Assembly: GCA_031216915.1 (NCBI GenBank)
Contig: CM062292.1
Location: forward strand, 8,495,920-8,559,919
Length of the DNA: 64,000 bases
Direction: 5' to 3'
Source of the DNA: Pictodentalium vernedei
Taxonomy: Eukaryota; Mollusca; Scaphopoda; Dentaliida; Dentaliidae
The first letter of the stretch is position 1, and every line of letters begins with the position of its first letter. Below the pieces are notes generated by a model. It did no database searches, was not told the origin of the DNA, and saw only the letters and a list, made by a program, of their open reading frames with translations. Below are positions 1-12,700 of this stretch, piece by piece. Both the position numbers and the translations under genes were made by a program.

Positions 1-172
1 TTAAAAGGAATCAACAAAACCATATCATGTGACCCCTCGTTGGAACGAGCTCGTCAAGCTCGTTCCAGCGTGGGGTCTCATGATATGGTTTGTTGAATTT
101 GTTTGAAAAATTTGAAAAAATGATATTTAAAATAATAAATCTGGATATCGTCTGGGTTGGGTAAAGGGTTAA
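1..172. mobile_element. piggyBac-like palindromic MITE, family A (right part)
   Basis: The core hairpin GACCCCTCGTTGGAACGAG is followed by the family-A arm (ATGATATGGTTT...GATATCGTCTG) and the terminal GGTAAAGGGTTAA. The left arm is cut off by the window edge. Confidence 0.75.
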
Positions 173-1226
173 AAGCACTTAGAAATGGACACACACAGTT
201 GGCTAAAATGACTACTGCAGTACCTTTCCGCGGTCTGCCGTCTGTCGACTTTAATCGCCTGTCGCGCCAAAAGAGTTAAACTTCGGTCGTAGGCTGATAT
301 GAAATTACCTCGGCTGATATCTCGTCCCATATGAAACTAACCAAGTAAAAAACTCTGAATAAAACTGACCTTGTACTTATGGAAAGTTAACTTTTCCGAA
401 TTTATTGTTGTCTAATGAGAAAATGCTCCCTTTGCTGCCTCAGATTTAATGGGTCACTTTGTTTATTCCATAACTTTGATTGCGTACGGCGTTGTTCAGT
501 AACGATGGGTTGCAGATTTTAACGTTTTGATGTTTAACTTTACTTGCATTATTCTGTGGTGAGTTTGAAATGTTGAATTAGTTGATCCCTATAGTAGAAT
601 TTCAGTCTTTGTTGTTTGGTAGAATGCCATTGTTGACTTTGTTATTTGGAAAGTAGAATCACCGATTTTCTTCTTTCGTAATAGTGGCTCATTGACTGCA
701 CTGAGACTCGATTGCTTAATTTGTTTTTCAGCAAAATTGGATTCTCACTTCGTTGTTTCGTGAAGGTGGATTACAGACTCTCTTGTGTCTTAAAATTGGA
801 TCACGTCATGAAGTAGAAGGGATAACTTAATTGTTTTTTTTAAATCTGAATTTGTTGCTTTGAAATTTCACAAATGAATTTGTTGTTTCTAAAAAATTAA
901 TTGCGGAGTGTGCTAACGGTCAGTCACTTTCCGCTTCACATCACCGACTAAAGAAAATTGCTTTTGTAAACTTAGATTATTTATAGGTGTTTTATAAAGC
1001 GGGAACACCAACTTAACTTCTTCGGGAAGATGAATTGTAGACTTAGCTGCCTATCTTGTGTAGATGTATTTCATACTTTGTTGTTCAGTTTCTAAATTCC
1101 ATCGACCACTCTTTCATATTTTATCTGTCTAGTATCATGATCCGGTTTTCGCAGAAGCAGTCTTTGTGGCAAAATATGAAACTTTATCAGTTTCCCAATT
1201 GTACTCTTCTGGATTTTTTAAGTATT
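173..1226. other. intergenic or intronic AT-rich stretch
   Basis: No gene was recognised. Bases about 290-350 resemble one arm of the fold-back at 58275-58396 (shared ATGAAACTAACCAAGTAA). From 400 to 1100 there are loose, diverged recurrences of TTGTTGTTT with AAAATTGGAT or GTAGAAT, possibly an old tandem array. Confidence 0.4.
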
Positions 1227-1320
1227 TTCGCATTAATTGTGGCACTACTCTTCCATTAAGATGGCACGTGTAGTTACACGTGCCACCTTAATGGAAGAGT
1301 TGTGCCACAATTAATGCGAA
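1227..1320. repeat. 94-bp near-perfect hairpin
   Basis: The left arm starting TTCGCATTAATTGTGGC is repeated in reverse complement as GCCACAATTAATGCGAA (one arm with a single-base variation), with a short loop around GTAGTTAC. A related arm motif (CCACAATTAATGCG) occurs in the hairpin at 16119-16241. Confidence 0.85.
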
Positions 1321-1439
1321 ATGGCAAATACAATATGCTTAGATGGTCTCTCAGTAATAACTGAAACTGCGAAATGTGTCTCTTTAATCTCTTCTCCAGG
1401 GATATTCATGGGATTATACGGTATAATATTTACGTTTCT

Positions 1440-1640
1440 TTGCCCTGGTGTATGTACAGAACAGCCGCCGAGGACTGGTCATAAACCACGCATGCGTATA
1501 CCAGATAATAAAAATTATCACCAGCAAAGTTCTAATTAATGAAGCACCGGGTTGTACCTGGTGCTTCATTAATTAAATTTTTGATGATTATTCCTATAAT
1601 TAGTGTTTAGAATCTAATATTATTGCCTCAAAGGAAATAT
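1440..1640. repeat. fold-back family E, copy 1
   Basis: The central palindrome TAATTAATGAAGCACC / GGTGCTTCATTAATTA lies at 1533-1576. It is flanked by CCTATAATTAGTGTTTAGAATC, which recurs inverted at the 56.5-kb copy. Relatives are at 42670-42800 and 56440-56700. Confidence 0.7.
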
Positions 1641-1722
1641 GTCCTACCCGTGGAAATCGACCAGTACACGGCGGCCGTACGTATGGTCGATTTCTAGCCC
1701 AGATATGTCTATCTTGGGCACA
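1641..1722. repeat. short hairpin
   Basis: GAAATCGACCAGTAC and its inverted partner (GTACGTATGGTCGATTTC) face each other around ACGGCGGCC. The outer segments GATATGTCTATC / GGAAATATGTCC continue loosely. Confidence 0.5.
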
Positions 1723-2583
1723 CCGTATTGATATGACACGAAAACGTCGTTCTACACCCATCACCACCTACCACGTGACTGTGTCGCACCAACGATATGT
1801 CACCCGCTCGACTGAAGGACAAACGGTTTTTTAATTGTAGTGATCCCTGTGCAATCGGGACATACAAGCGACTAACATCTCCTGTAATGAAGGCATGGTG
1901 TCGATTCAGGAAGGCATGTAGACATAGATAACTTACCCACTCTCCAACATCAGGACTCATCTTCCCAGTGGTCTACCAATATAACCTTACTCTTGTGTTC
2001 GTTCATCTTTGTCTGAATACAAATTAACTGATTTCCCTCCCTATACAGTTTGTCAATAGCTCATTTAAACCGCCTAATTAGAACAAAACTAGAGTCGGCA
2101 AATCTTTGATGTTGGAGATTATCACACCTGAACTAGAAACTATAGGTTCAGGGCGAACAGGAATGGCCCAAATTAAGTAGTGTATATCCAAACGGTCCGT
2201 TTGAATTTATCTGGTGTGTACTCCGGTAGAGCCCAAAGCCCCAAACTTGGAGAAGAATCGGCGTTTTGTAGTTATTATTAGGTTTTATGTCATATTCCTG
2301 ACCTCAGCATTCTATCTAGTCTAAACTACTCTTGCCTATCCTAACACAAATGACTGATCCGGTCAAGTCACGGAATATCCAATCAGATCGCTCCATTCAT
2401 CTAAAGCACGCCTCCTATCACTGGAAGAAAAGCTGTCTTCTTTGATCGTGTTTAGTCCTGGGTTTATTGGGTATGAGAGACTGTTTGTTGATCGATCCGA
2501 AATGTGTTTATGTGATAGTTAAAAAAAACGTGGGAACATCACATATAATACGTTTATACATACACCAGAAGAACTCTCAATTG
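1723..2583. other. no recognised feature
   Basis: No reading frame with family resemblance and no clear repeat structure was seen. Confidence 0.4.
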
Positions 2584-2585
2584 TA

Positions 2586-2899
2586 CAGTTAAAACTAGAA
2601 GTCCTGTCATGAAATGCGCACAAATAGCACATCGATCTGCGCGTTGATCTATGCGTTATTGCCATAGTAAGGCTATCAAATTCTGTACATATGGCTTGTG
2701 TACAAGCAATGTTTCAGCCAATGGACCTCCGGGTAACCCGGAGGTCCACTGGCAGAAACATTGCCTGTGTGTGCTATGAGTAACCAGGAGGACATATCGT
2801 GCTTTGGATGCCATTCGATGTGGCAATTGTGCACAATCCCTACGCACAATTAAGCTTAGATAAGTGCACAGTTCACGACAGGATTTCTAGTTTTAATGG
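2586..2899. mobile_element. mariner-like MITE, family C, copy 1
   Basis: It begins TA-CAGTTAAAACTAGAAGTC and ends in the degraded complement ..CTAGTTTTAATGG. The centre is the hairpin CAATGGACCTCCGGGT / ACCCGGAGGTCCACTGG. CAGT termini with TA flanks fit Tc1/mariner. Confidence 0.8.
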
Positions 2900-2983
2900 T
2901 AGGTACACGGACATCGGTTAAACGTTTGAAAGCATTGGACATTCAATACACACAACTTGGCACATATCAGATTTGTTGTTAGG

Positions 2984-3377
2984 ACGAATGGTCTTATTTA
3001 TTTATTTATTTATTTATTTTTTGTGTTTAAGGTCACATATTTCTGCACAATGGCTAATCATGACCGCGACAGTTTTATGGGTGGAGGAAGCCGGAGTACC
3101 CGGAGAGAACCACCGAGCAACGGCGAGCAACTGTCAGCTCCCCAACATACTGACTCCGCACAAGCAGGGTTAGCATTGGTTGAAGGCAGGTGCACCATCG
3201 ACGTGCAGTACGCCTTAGTACACAACGCCACCGTGCCCCCACGTGGGCAATGGGGGTGAAGTGTCTTGCCCAAGGACACAACGCGGTTGCCGCGGGTGGG
3301 ATTCGAACTGAGGCCCTCTCGGCTTGCAGTTTGCACCTCTACCAACTGAGCCACCGCACCCCTAACGAATGGTCTTA
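2984..3377 (-). mobile_element. tRNA-derived SINE, with 13-bp target duplication
   Basis: Read on the minus strand, the head has box A TGGCTCAGTTGG and box B GTTCGAATCCC. A body with TGTCCTTGGGCAAGACACTT follows, then a 3' tail of TAAA repeats. ACGAATGGTCTTA is duplicated at 2984-2996 and 3365-3377. The body is shared with the elements at 22.6, 25.9, 34.1, 39.2, 44.2 and 49.6 kb. Confidence 0.92.
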
Positions 3378-4059
3378 AAACATATACAAACACTATGTGA
3401 ACAAATGTAACAAGACGGTATCCAGATAGGATTTCAAACACTGACAGACAAATACACATTAAATAAAGATTATGCAGATATTGAAAATATACATTTGTAA
3501 AATAATGGAAAAAATGCAGAAATGACATTTTGAAAAAAGCGTGTTGGATTGTCTGTCTTTGGGGTGAAAATGCAGAAAACAAAACCGAGCCAAAACCTGA
3601 TATATTGTGTCATTGAGGGTGTGTGCATGGAGGGTGAGTGGATGATGGACGAGGTAGCAATGGGAGTGATCAAATTCTATGCAGGGGTTAAATGCCCTGC
3701 TATGCCCCTTCCCTCGTAGCGCCACCACAACTGTCATTTGATTTCCCTAAGACTACAGTGTTTCCCTAAATGCTGGGCGTATAAGTAAGGGGTCTAGTTG
3801 TCAGTTTCAGTACTAATGCTACCGGGTACCCCCTGGGGAGTATAGGTACTGGACTACTGGAGGGGACTATTAGTACTGCAATACACGTAGTCAACGGAAG
3901 CTGAAACACACTGACTACTAAACACCCAGTATTTGTACTCACTTCTTTCACTACTTTCTGTCTCGTCAGAGATAGATAATGAAAATCGAGGTTGTAATAA
4001 TGTTTTGTATTATATAACAATGGGTATATATGAATTAAAATACGTCCTTTTTGTTCCAG
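3378..4059. other. no recognised feature upstream of RGM exon a
   Basis: AT-rich sequence with a polypyrimidine tract running into the acceptor. I could not identify a signal-peptide exon here. Confidence 0.4.
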
Positions 4060-4213
4060 GATGGCTGAGAACACACTGCGTTGTAAAAGAGCCGTCATCT
4101 TAGCATCAACATGTAATGACAAATCAAGAGCAGTACTAATGCATATTGCAAGATTTCAGCTACCTTCCGTGTTTAACATTAGCCTGATGAATGTTCACGA
4201 CGCGCCTAACTAT
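4060..4213 (+). CDS. RGM: RGM exon a (N-terminal cysteine domain, partial)
   Basis: A pyrimidine-rich acceptor ending TTGTTCCAG precedes the exon and GTAAGTA follows it. The one open frame across the exon gives 51 residues from an ATG at 4061; the single base before that ATG implies an upstream phase-2 intron. The exon carries LRCKRAVILASTC, with two Cys nine residues apart, loosely like the CKALRAYAGC helix of the vertebrate RGM N-domain. It ends NVHDAPNY and leads directly into the GDPH exon. Similarity here is weak, so assignment rests mostly on frame, splice sites and position. The ATG could be a start, but a secreted RGM needs a signal peptide and none is seen after it. Confidence 0.68.
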
Positions 4214-6697
4214 GTAAGTACTACTTATACATAATTACATTCCACCCCAAGGGGCGGCGGAACCAGGGGGCTTAGGAGACACGTGCCCCTACACATTTTT
4301 CTACAAATATGTTACGCGATTATACAAGAAGATAAAATGGGTCAATAAAACCGTTTCAATATAAAGTATTCTTGTAATATATTATTTGCAAATCCAAACA
4401 TCACTTCGCCAAAGAATCCTATCTTCGGTCGCTTTGGTCCGTTAATTGTACTTCATCCATTTTCCAACTAGCCTTCGGGTTGGAAGATGGTTGAAGTAGA
4501 GAAAATGGACAGAGCAGTGCCACACCGCGGCATGCTTATCTAAACGAGAGTTATTTAACCCTTTACCCAAAGTAACGGCCAAAACCGGCCAGCGCTATTC
4601 ACGAAAATCGCCAATTAATTTTCATTATTTGTCTCAAAAACATAGGTTATGACCCCTCGTTGAAACGAGCTCGTTGAGCTCGTTCCAACGAGGGGTCATA
4701 ACCTATGTTTTTGAGACACAAAATGAAAAAAATAGTCATTCAAGAATTTTGTTTGCAAGTGTCGTCTGCTTTTCATGTTAGGTAAAGGGATAATAGTGTG
4801 TCATTGTATATTTACCAATATACGATTGTATCTTTTCTTCCACTGGGCCGTACCATGGTAGCCTTGAAAAATTGTATCCCTTTACTTTTATCGAGCTTTT
4901 ATTGTCTCTTTTCACCCCTAATCTGATTATACCAAGCTCTACTTAAACTCGAGTGATTTATCATAAAAAATCGCCACACAGTTGACTTGCCTAAGTGCTA
5001 GAATATTCTATTTCTCCCCCCCCCCCCCCCCCCCACTGCATATGTAACATGCGTCTGTCCAGGGTGAGATAGCAGGGAGAGACAGATGTATCCCACCCCA
5101 CCCACGTGACGTTATACATTTACAACGTTATTATGACGTTATGCGTATCGTATCAGTTTCTTGCTACCAACTAATTCATATTGACGTCATCAGAATGCCG
5201 TGTGATCAAAGTTTGATGCTCTAAAACTCTTTAAACCCCAAGATGCCACCGTTCCTAATTGATTTCGTGGTATATACCTTAGCTATATACATAACTTTCG
5301 CATGCTCTTTCCGATGGTGTCATTAGTTTTTCAAAACAACGAATACCAAATGAGTTGATTATATCAGCACGTGACCGCCGATTACCTCTGGCTAACGTAA
5401 CCGCTGTATGATGGGGGGAGAAAAATAATCCCTCGTGTCTGGCCCAAATATCTTGCCCTCGGGTTAGATTTTCCCATCCCACACCCGTACCCATCAGAGA
5501 TTATAATAGTCCCATAGGGGACATAGAACATTCTAGAACTCAGGAGACGAAATTATCAAATTCTGCGAAACATTGAAGAAGTACATGCATACTATATATC
5601 TTTTTACTCAACACGAATTGCATATTGAACTGAACCATATCTTAAACGACTAAGACGATTCATGTTTCGCCTCAAAAACAAAGCTTACGACCTCTCATCG
5701 GACCAATCTCAATCCAATGAGGGGTAATAATTTGTGACGCAATTTTTTGTGATTAGCGCTGGTCGGTTATGACCGTTCAGGCCTCTTATATTGGTAAAAG
5801 ATATAATTGTGATAACCCTTCAACAAAGTCTGACGACAAAAATGTTTAAGTTACTAAAATGGAAGATTGTATTAGTAAGGTTCGTAATTGGATGACCTGT
5901 CACAGTCTTAAAACAAATGGCGACAAGACTGTGATAGTAGTAATATCGGCAGGAGAACACCATCGGATCTGATATCGGAAATTTGACAGAAAAGGTATCT
6001 GATATGCTTGGCAATATTGGGACGATGTTTGACACGCTTTTGTCGAAGAGGGACATATTAACGCGATTCTTATCGGGCGTTGTTTTACACAACTTAGAAA
6101 TCTGAGCCATCTACGTCTTTTTCAAGAGTCCCTAGTAATATTTGCTCACGTCTTTATCCCTGTCACCCCTGAGATTTTTTTTTCAAATTCACTGCAAATT
6201 GGTTTTCCATAATCAAAACTGCAAATCGTCCAAAATAATCTACTCACATCATTACATCTAGACACTGTGTTCGTACAACCCCTTAAATTTTATTGCTGCC
6301 TGCATACAATAGCGGATTATATTCCAAATTTTGGTTTTGTTTTTAAATGTTTTCGCGTCTCGGCATCCTGGTATTTACAATACCTCTTGACAATTCGGAA
6401 ACCGGAAAGACGTTTATGCACCTCTGAACACAGTGGACTGCAGGTGCCATTTTCTAGGTCTACATGTGTGAAAAACAGAGCTTTTTCATTCGTTGGAACT
6501 AGACTATGGAACGCGTTACCTGTTCAAGTGCAGGCATCAGAAAACCCCAGCAGCTCTAAAAAGAATCTTTTAACTCCTGACATACAGAACTCGGGTGTTT
6601 TTCCAACGATGAGCTGCTTTTAAGCTTTTGAGCTCAATAGGTTCGTTTTATTGTACAGTTCTTTACAGCACATACCAGTGGTTTCTAGTGTATAAAA

Positions 6698-6767
<70 letters not shown>

Positions 6768-9700
6768 TGTGTACTAGTAGTAGTACTTACTCATTCGAGG
6801 CTCATATTGAGTGCTCTGTTGAGCAACAACAGTCACCACTCAATTTCTCGAGGAATGTTACTTAGTTCCCTTCACTTCACATCTTTGTTGGTGGTAACCT
6901 TTCTCGGGATATTCGCTGTGCCCAGAATTGCGGCTTGCTTAACGTAATGTGATCTGATGTAACTGGATACATTAACAAGCCTCTTTATTAAAACCTTTGT
7001 GATGGCACCTGTAACAACTATGACATTTTGGGATGACACTTGTTTTTAAATCCTACATCATACGGCACTCAATTTGTAGATCAACACACTTCTTCACTAT
7101 CTCTGCTTCCTTAAGCACGATGTTATAGTCGCTGGGAATTGACGTGTCCGACAGAAGGCAGGTGGTACCACGCTTCCGATCTTTCAGAATAATGTCGGTC
7201 TATTACATGATGTTATGTCTATCGGTGTGTATCTGTGTGTCCCATAAGAAGGTAATATCATTTTTAGTGGTGACGTTCTGTGGCTGATGGTTATACCACA
7301 TGGGACTAATCTAAATATTGTTGTCTTTGTACAGAACCCAATGTGTATATCTATCATATGCGACAAATCCGATCAATCTGTTGTTTCATTGTACATTTGC
7401 AGTAGTATCGCGTAGTGATTGCTTGATACTGGGCCGCTATTATAAAGGATTATGTATGTCCTTTCAGGCCTGATTGTTTCAACCACTGGTATAATTGATG
7501 TATATCGAAGTGGGTGTTTTTCATCATATCGAGCATGCTGGCTATGCATGGGTGTTTCTCCAAACATATGTTTGCGTTTTTCAGCTGATTTATTCTTCAA
7601 AGACGATTTTACATGTACAGCTTCAATCTTGTATTATCGCTAAATCACTTTACTAGTTGTTTAGTAGGGCGTCGGATTATTATTAGGGCGTCGGATTATT
7701 ATTATTATTATTCTGAAGTGGGGGCTATATTGTCGACGCACTGTATGTCCGTACGTCCGAATATTCTTGTCCATGCAACTACTCCTACATTTTTAACCGA
7801 TTTTGATCAAACGTCTAAAACATTATGATTAGCAAGGGAACATGCGCATGTTCTAAAATGTTTATTATTATTATTATTTAAACGCCGATCTTGTTTTCTG
7901 CGGCTGCGCTTCAACCCTTTGAACCCGAGAGGCCGTTTTCCGGCCCAGGAACATGATACGTCATAATTTCATTAAGTGGGATGTGTGCTTAGTGCACGTG
8001 TGGGGTAGACCAATCAATATTTTCAACTTGCAGCCCAAAGGCCGCATGTTGAAAATATTAATTGGTCTACCCCGAAATAATGATTCCAGTTGCTGCTATT
8101 GAAGATACCACTAGGGTTCAAATGGTTAATGAAAGAAGACGTTCGTGGGTTGGATTTGAGAAACCCTTTTCACATCTGCACGAATTGATCTAATAGCCAT
8201 TATAATGTAAACAAAAAGAAAATAAGTTTCTTTATCAGGGGTTAGACATCGTTAAAACAAAAATATATTTCTACATTGTAGGACTTCGCGGCCGAAAAAC
8301 GTTGCACCGTTGGCGTCTACGGAGATCCACATTTAAGAGTCTGTTGGTCACCCGACCTTCAAACTTGTGCAGCGCCGGGGATGCAGGAATATCTCAGCAA
8401 CACGGTGTTTAGTATTCATGGCGAAAACAAAGTTTTACCATGGAGTGATGCAACAAATCTTAAAAGTGTAAGTACAACTATACTGGGGGAAAAAAGAAAC
8501 TCAAGGTCAGTTTTGGTAATATAATTTTTTTTATTCGTAGACCAAACGTTGTACAATTTGAAGCATAGCTACCTCAGGGTACTGTCTAGAGCGCATTTGG
8601 TTAAAATTCAGTCAACCATGAACACGTGCGATGCTGCATGCCTTCAGCTCTTTTTTCAACAAAACGCGCATCCGGGGTACTCCCACGTGCTATGGACTTG
8701 AAAACCATACCAAATCGAAGTTTTGAACAGTACACATTGATTGCACATTTCATTTTAACTCGATTGAAAATCAAAATGCCGCGAATGTCCGAAATTGATA
8801 GGGTAGAGTTATTGCTCTAATTATGCAGAGCCAAGCGCAAAGACTCGTCGAACAGCAATTTGGGGTCCATGAGTCAACGATAGCTCATTTATTTAGTTGG
8901 GCGTTTCAGAGCGACAGGAAGATTAGCTGAACGTCCGAGGAGCGGACGTCCGCGCGTTTTCGTCGCCACGTCAAGATAGAGGCACACGTCTCTCACATCC
9001 CCGTAACCGATTTCAGACGGCGACGGAGACGGCGAGTCAGGTTGTAGGCACTCATGGTCATAAATTTAAACACTCTACTTTTCGGAGTTAACATAAAAAC
9101 CAAATCGCATCATTCTTCCTTGTGATAACTGAATAAAAAATACATAGTTTTCAAAAATTATGTTTGAAATAACGATACATTTCACTGAAGCATGTTCTTG
9201 TGTCATTAAAACCTTTGTTGGCCAATTAATTGCGTAAGTTAAAAGAACGTCATAGGCCACACCCACGCAAAACTTCAATCTCCTTTTCGACTTGACGGGA
9301 GGGTACTGTCATTCAAGGCAACGCTGAATTAAATTTAATTCTGATTTTGACCATTTCCTGAGAAAGTGAAACCACATTTTGTAAAGGTGGAGTTTGATAT
9401 AAACCCAGATGACTTGAAGTTGGCTGAAATTTGTCTCAGAAAGAGTTCATTCAGGCTATTTGGAAATTGGAAAGTTTTGTTCGCGTGAGTTTCGTTTGTG
9501 GATTATTAGGACCGGCCGTTCTTTACGTTTGTTTGTGGTAAAACGACGAACGCAGACGATCACATTTTGCATATAAAAAGCATGATAAGGATTTCATTGT
9601 TTATTAAATATTATTTTGAAAGTCTTTTTAATATGATGAGATAAATATGAATTACTTTCCGTGTTGAAACAATATGAGCGCGCAGGGGTTCTTTTGCATT

Positions 9701-12700
9701 CACACTGGGGAACGTAAATGTTAAGACTGACAATGGAGGCGTGGTTTAAGGCGGGCCTAAATGCGTTTTTTTTACTTTAGTCAATCATTTTGCCTGATAA
9801 TGCATGAACAGAAACTGATCAATTATAAGATATTAAACTCACAATTTTTCGTTTCTTCCAGTGTTTACTTACCTATTGGAAACTTTTGAAAAAAAATTCC
9901 ACTTGCTATGACATGAAGTGACGTGATATCAATCTACTGATTTCGCAAAATGTGCTCAGCTCAAGTGGAAAGTCGAAAAATAATACTTGATAATATTTTG
10001 TGACCGATAGTGTACAACTGGCCCCGATCATCTGTATTTATAGAAATTGGTACACAGTATTTTACTCAAGCCTTCAACCACTGCTAATTCTGGTTGTGTC
10101 GCTTTAGTAGGTGTCTGATGGTTGCTCGTCGTTGCTGGGTGGATCTTTCCGGGTATTACGGCTTTCCCCACCCGCTAAACGATACGATACGATTTGACCC
10201 TGGCTGTTAAAGCCCAATAAAACAAAAAACAAAAAAAAACGTTCTTTTTGAAAACAAGAAAAGTTTCAAGTACGTTAGAGATTGCAATCAAATCCATTTT
10301 GCGTTGGTCAATTTCACGAAATTTCATGTACGAACAGGTGTTGGTCTGCTTCAGTTTTGGAGGCCCAATGAGGACATTTTCCAGTGGACCATACGGCCAG
10401 TGCGCCCCTGATGCCTATTTCAATGAAATCTAAAACCTCTAACCCTAGCAGGCATAATATTTGGCAAAAGGAAAGGAAAACAACATAATGGGCAGTCAAT
10501 ACACAGAACGACACACGTGGGTGAATGGGTGAATCGGTATGACACGAGTGCTAGCGCGGAAGGATAAAACGAGAGGCTGCAGGCCTCGATCTTTATCCAT
10601 CCGACATGGCTCAAGTGCCATATCGATCAACCCATTCACACGCGTGTGTCGTTCTGTGTTTATTACACGCCTTCACGTCTATAAAAACAATTATTAGAAG
10701 GACCCTCAGCAATTCATTTGACAATTATCTATTATCAATAAAAACAACACAATTTATCGCCAACCAAATTTGCGAGCGGAACCCCTGTTACTATCTCGTC
10801 CCCTGAATCCCAATGTGTTCTATGCGCCAACTGGTACAGAGAACACATTGGGACTCATGGGACGATTTTCAGTTATCGCTGGCGATTCAAATTGTAATCG
10901 CGTTGCACGATATGAAGAAAATTTCAGTGAACTTTCGCTTCAATTTATAAAGAGTCCGTCAACGATTTCCGTTTTGCACATGGTTTAGGGTTGCTGTAGA
11001 TGGGGATTACATAGAACAGGCGTTTAATTAAAGTTGAAAAGGGTTCAGTATTAATTTAATGCAACAACCCTCAGAGGGTTGTTGCTTTAGCTTAATACAG
11101 AACCTCTCTGCAAATAGAAAATGACTTTGCGACATTTGCCTATCGCTATAAACATTGAAATCGATATTCACATTCAGAATACAGTGCCGAAAGCCTTAAA
11201 GAGTATTTCTACATGTCAACATTGTTTTCAGAGTGTTTTCGCAAAAAATATTTCGTATGTATCGCCATGTATACGCAGCTGTAATTTTTAAGGAAGCGTT
11301 GTTTTTTCTCAATTTATCTGGGAATCTTTTTTCGAGTTTTTCGAAAAAACATCTGGACCGAACCTTTAGTGAGACTCATACCAAATATACGGGACGAAGT
11401 TCGTAAAGTCACTATAAACTTAGAACTAAATAAATAGTCTGTTGATCAGTGACCATCGTCAAAGGTTCGATCCAGATGTAATTTATTGAACGAGTTTCGT
11501 ACATTTTATTTTAAACTGTGAACTACTGTGGCAAAGCAGCTGTTTGTTTGATAATCGCCTTGTGGTTTGTAAAGGTCTTTAATGTTGTTACACAAAGCGT
11601 ACGTTCGACTGCTCGGTCAGGTTTCAGATCCTTATAAGGTGGCTCTAGTCATCCGTACTACAACTGTTGGTTCGAGGGTTTCATGGACCAATTCAGCACA
11701 ACATTCAGCAAGATTTTCCATATGTGTTTATTAAAACTACGATTATACAACAATCACTAGGATGTCTTTTTACATAAACATAAACTAAGTGGAATGACAG
11801 TGGCTTTCTGAGGGCAGTCACATATCTGTCCAGCCAAAGAACGACGTTTGACGAGGTTGCTACTGCTGTTCCATCGCAGGTTTAGTTTAGTTTAAACATA
11901 TTTTATTGTCATTAGATTGAAAACTGACAAAAGGATTGGAACACAAGTTATTAAACTTATATAAGTTCCTCTCCTAAAACATTCAATGGCAGCTAACAAA
12001 AATATGCGAAAACAAACCAAACAAAAAAAACAAACAAAAAAAAAACATTTTATATCTACAATACAATAAACATGCTTCAAACCAATTCATAGTAGCTGGA
12101 GAGAAATGAAAGACACGACATGCAGGTATGGGATAAGATGGTATAAAGCAAAAGAAATCAGAGGATAGTTGAGTGTTGTGTCCTTATCGTACTGATGCGG
12201 CCATCGCAAGTCATCATCGATCCTTAACCTGATGTTGGAGAGAAGGCACACCAAAAAGGGGTACGGTTGAGAGTTAACTAAAACGATTGCTACCTGGAAT
12301 AAAGGACTGTACTAACTTAAAAATCAGATTGTTTTCATTTTGTGATAAATTAGGTTTTCCGAAAAGAACATCGTCTGTGGAGGTAATGTTAAAATGAGAA
12401 AGTCGTCTAAAGTGGATTTCACGCTGGACTATGTAGTGAGAACATTCGAAAAAGTAATGAAAACTGTTTTCAAGTACGTGTCCACAACTACACCTGGATG
12501 TATCAGATATATAATTTACATATTTATCACCGTTCAGTTCGCTACAGCCATTCCTTAACCTACAATGTAGAATGTTCAGTTTCCTTGTTCCGGAGGAGAA
12601 ATAAAGCGGAGATTTCACGACAGGATTTAATTTTAATAGCTTAAATTTAGTTTTAAACTCATTTACAGTTTCAGCTGATGACACATATTGAGGTAAATTG

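Noticed and set aside
3058-3582. 174-codon minus-strand frame
   Set aside because: It runs through the SINE at 2984-3377 and AT-rich DNA; its middle is SINE sequence seen in other copies in other frames.
8282-8467. GDPH exon as part of a VWD-domain mucin or zonadhesin
   Set aside because: VWD proteins share GDPH, but the following exons match RGM_C and the RGM C-terminal CxFD..TGDV block, and the total length fits RGM.
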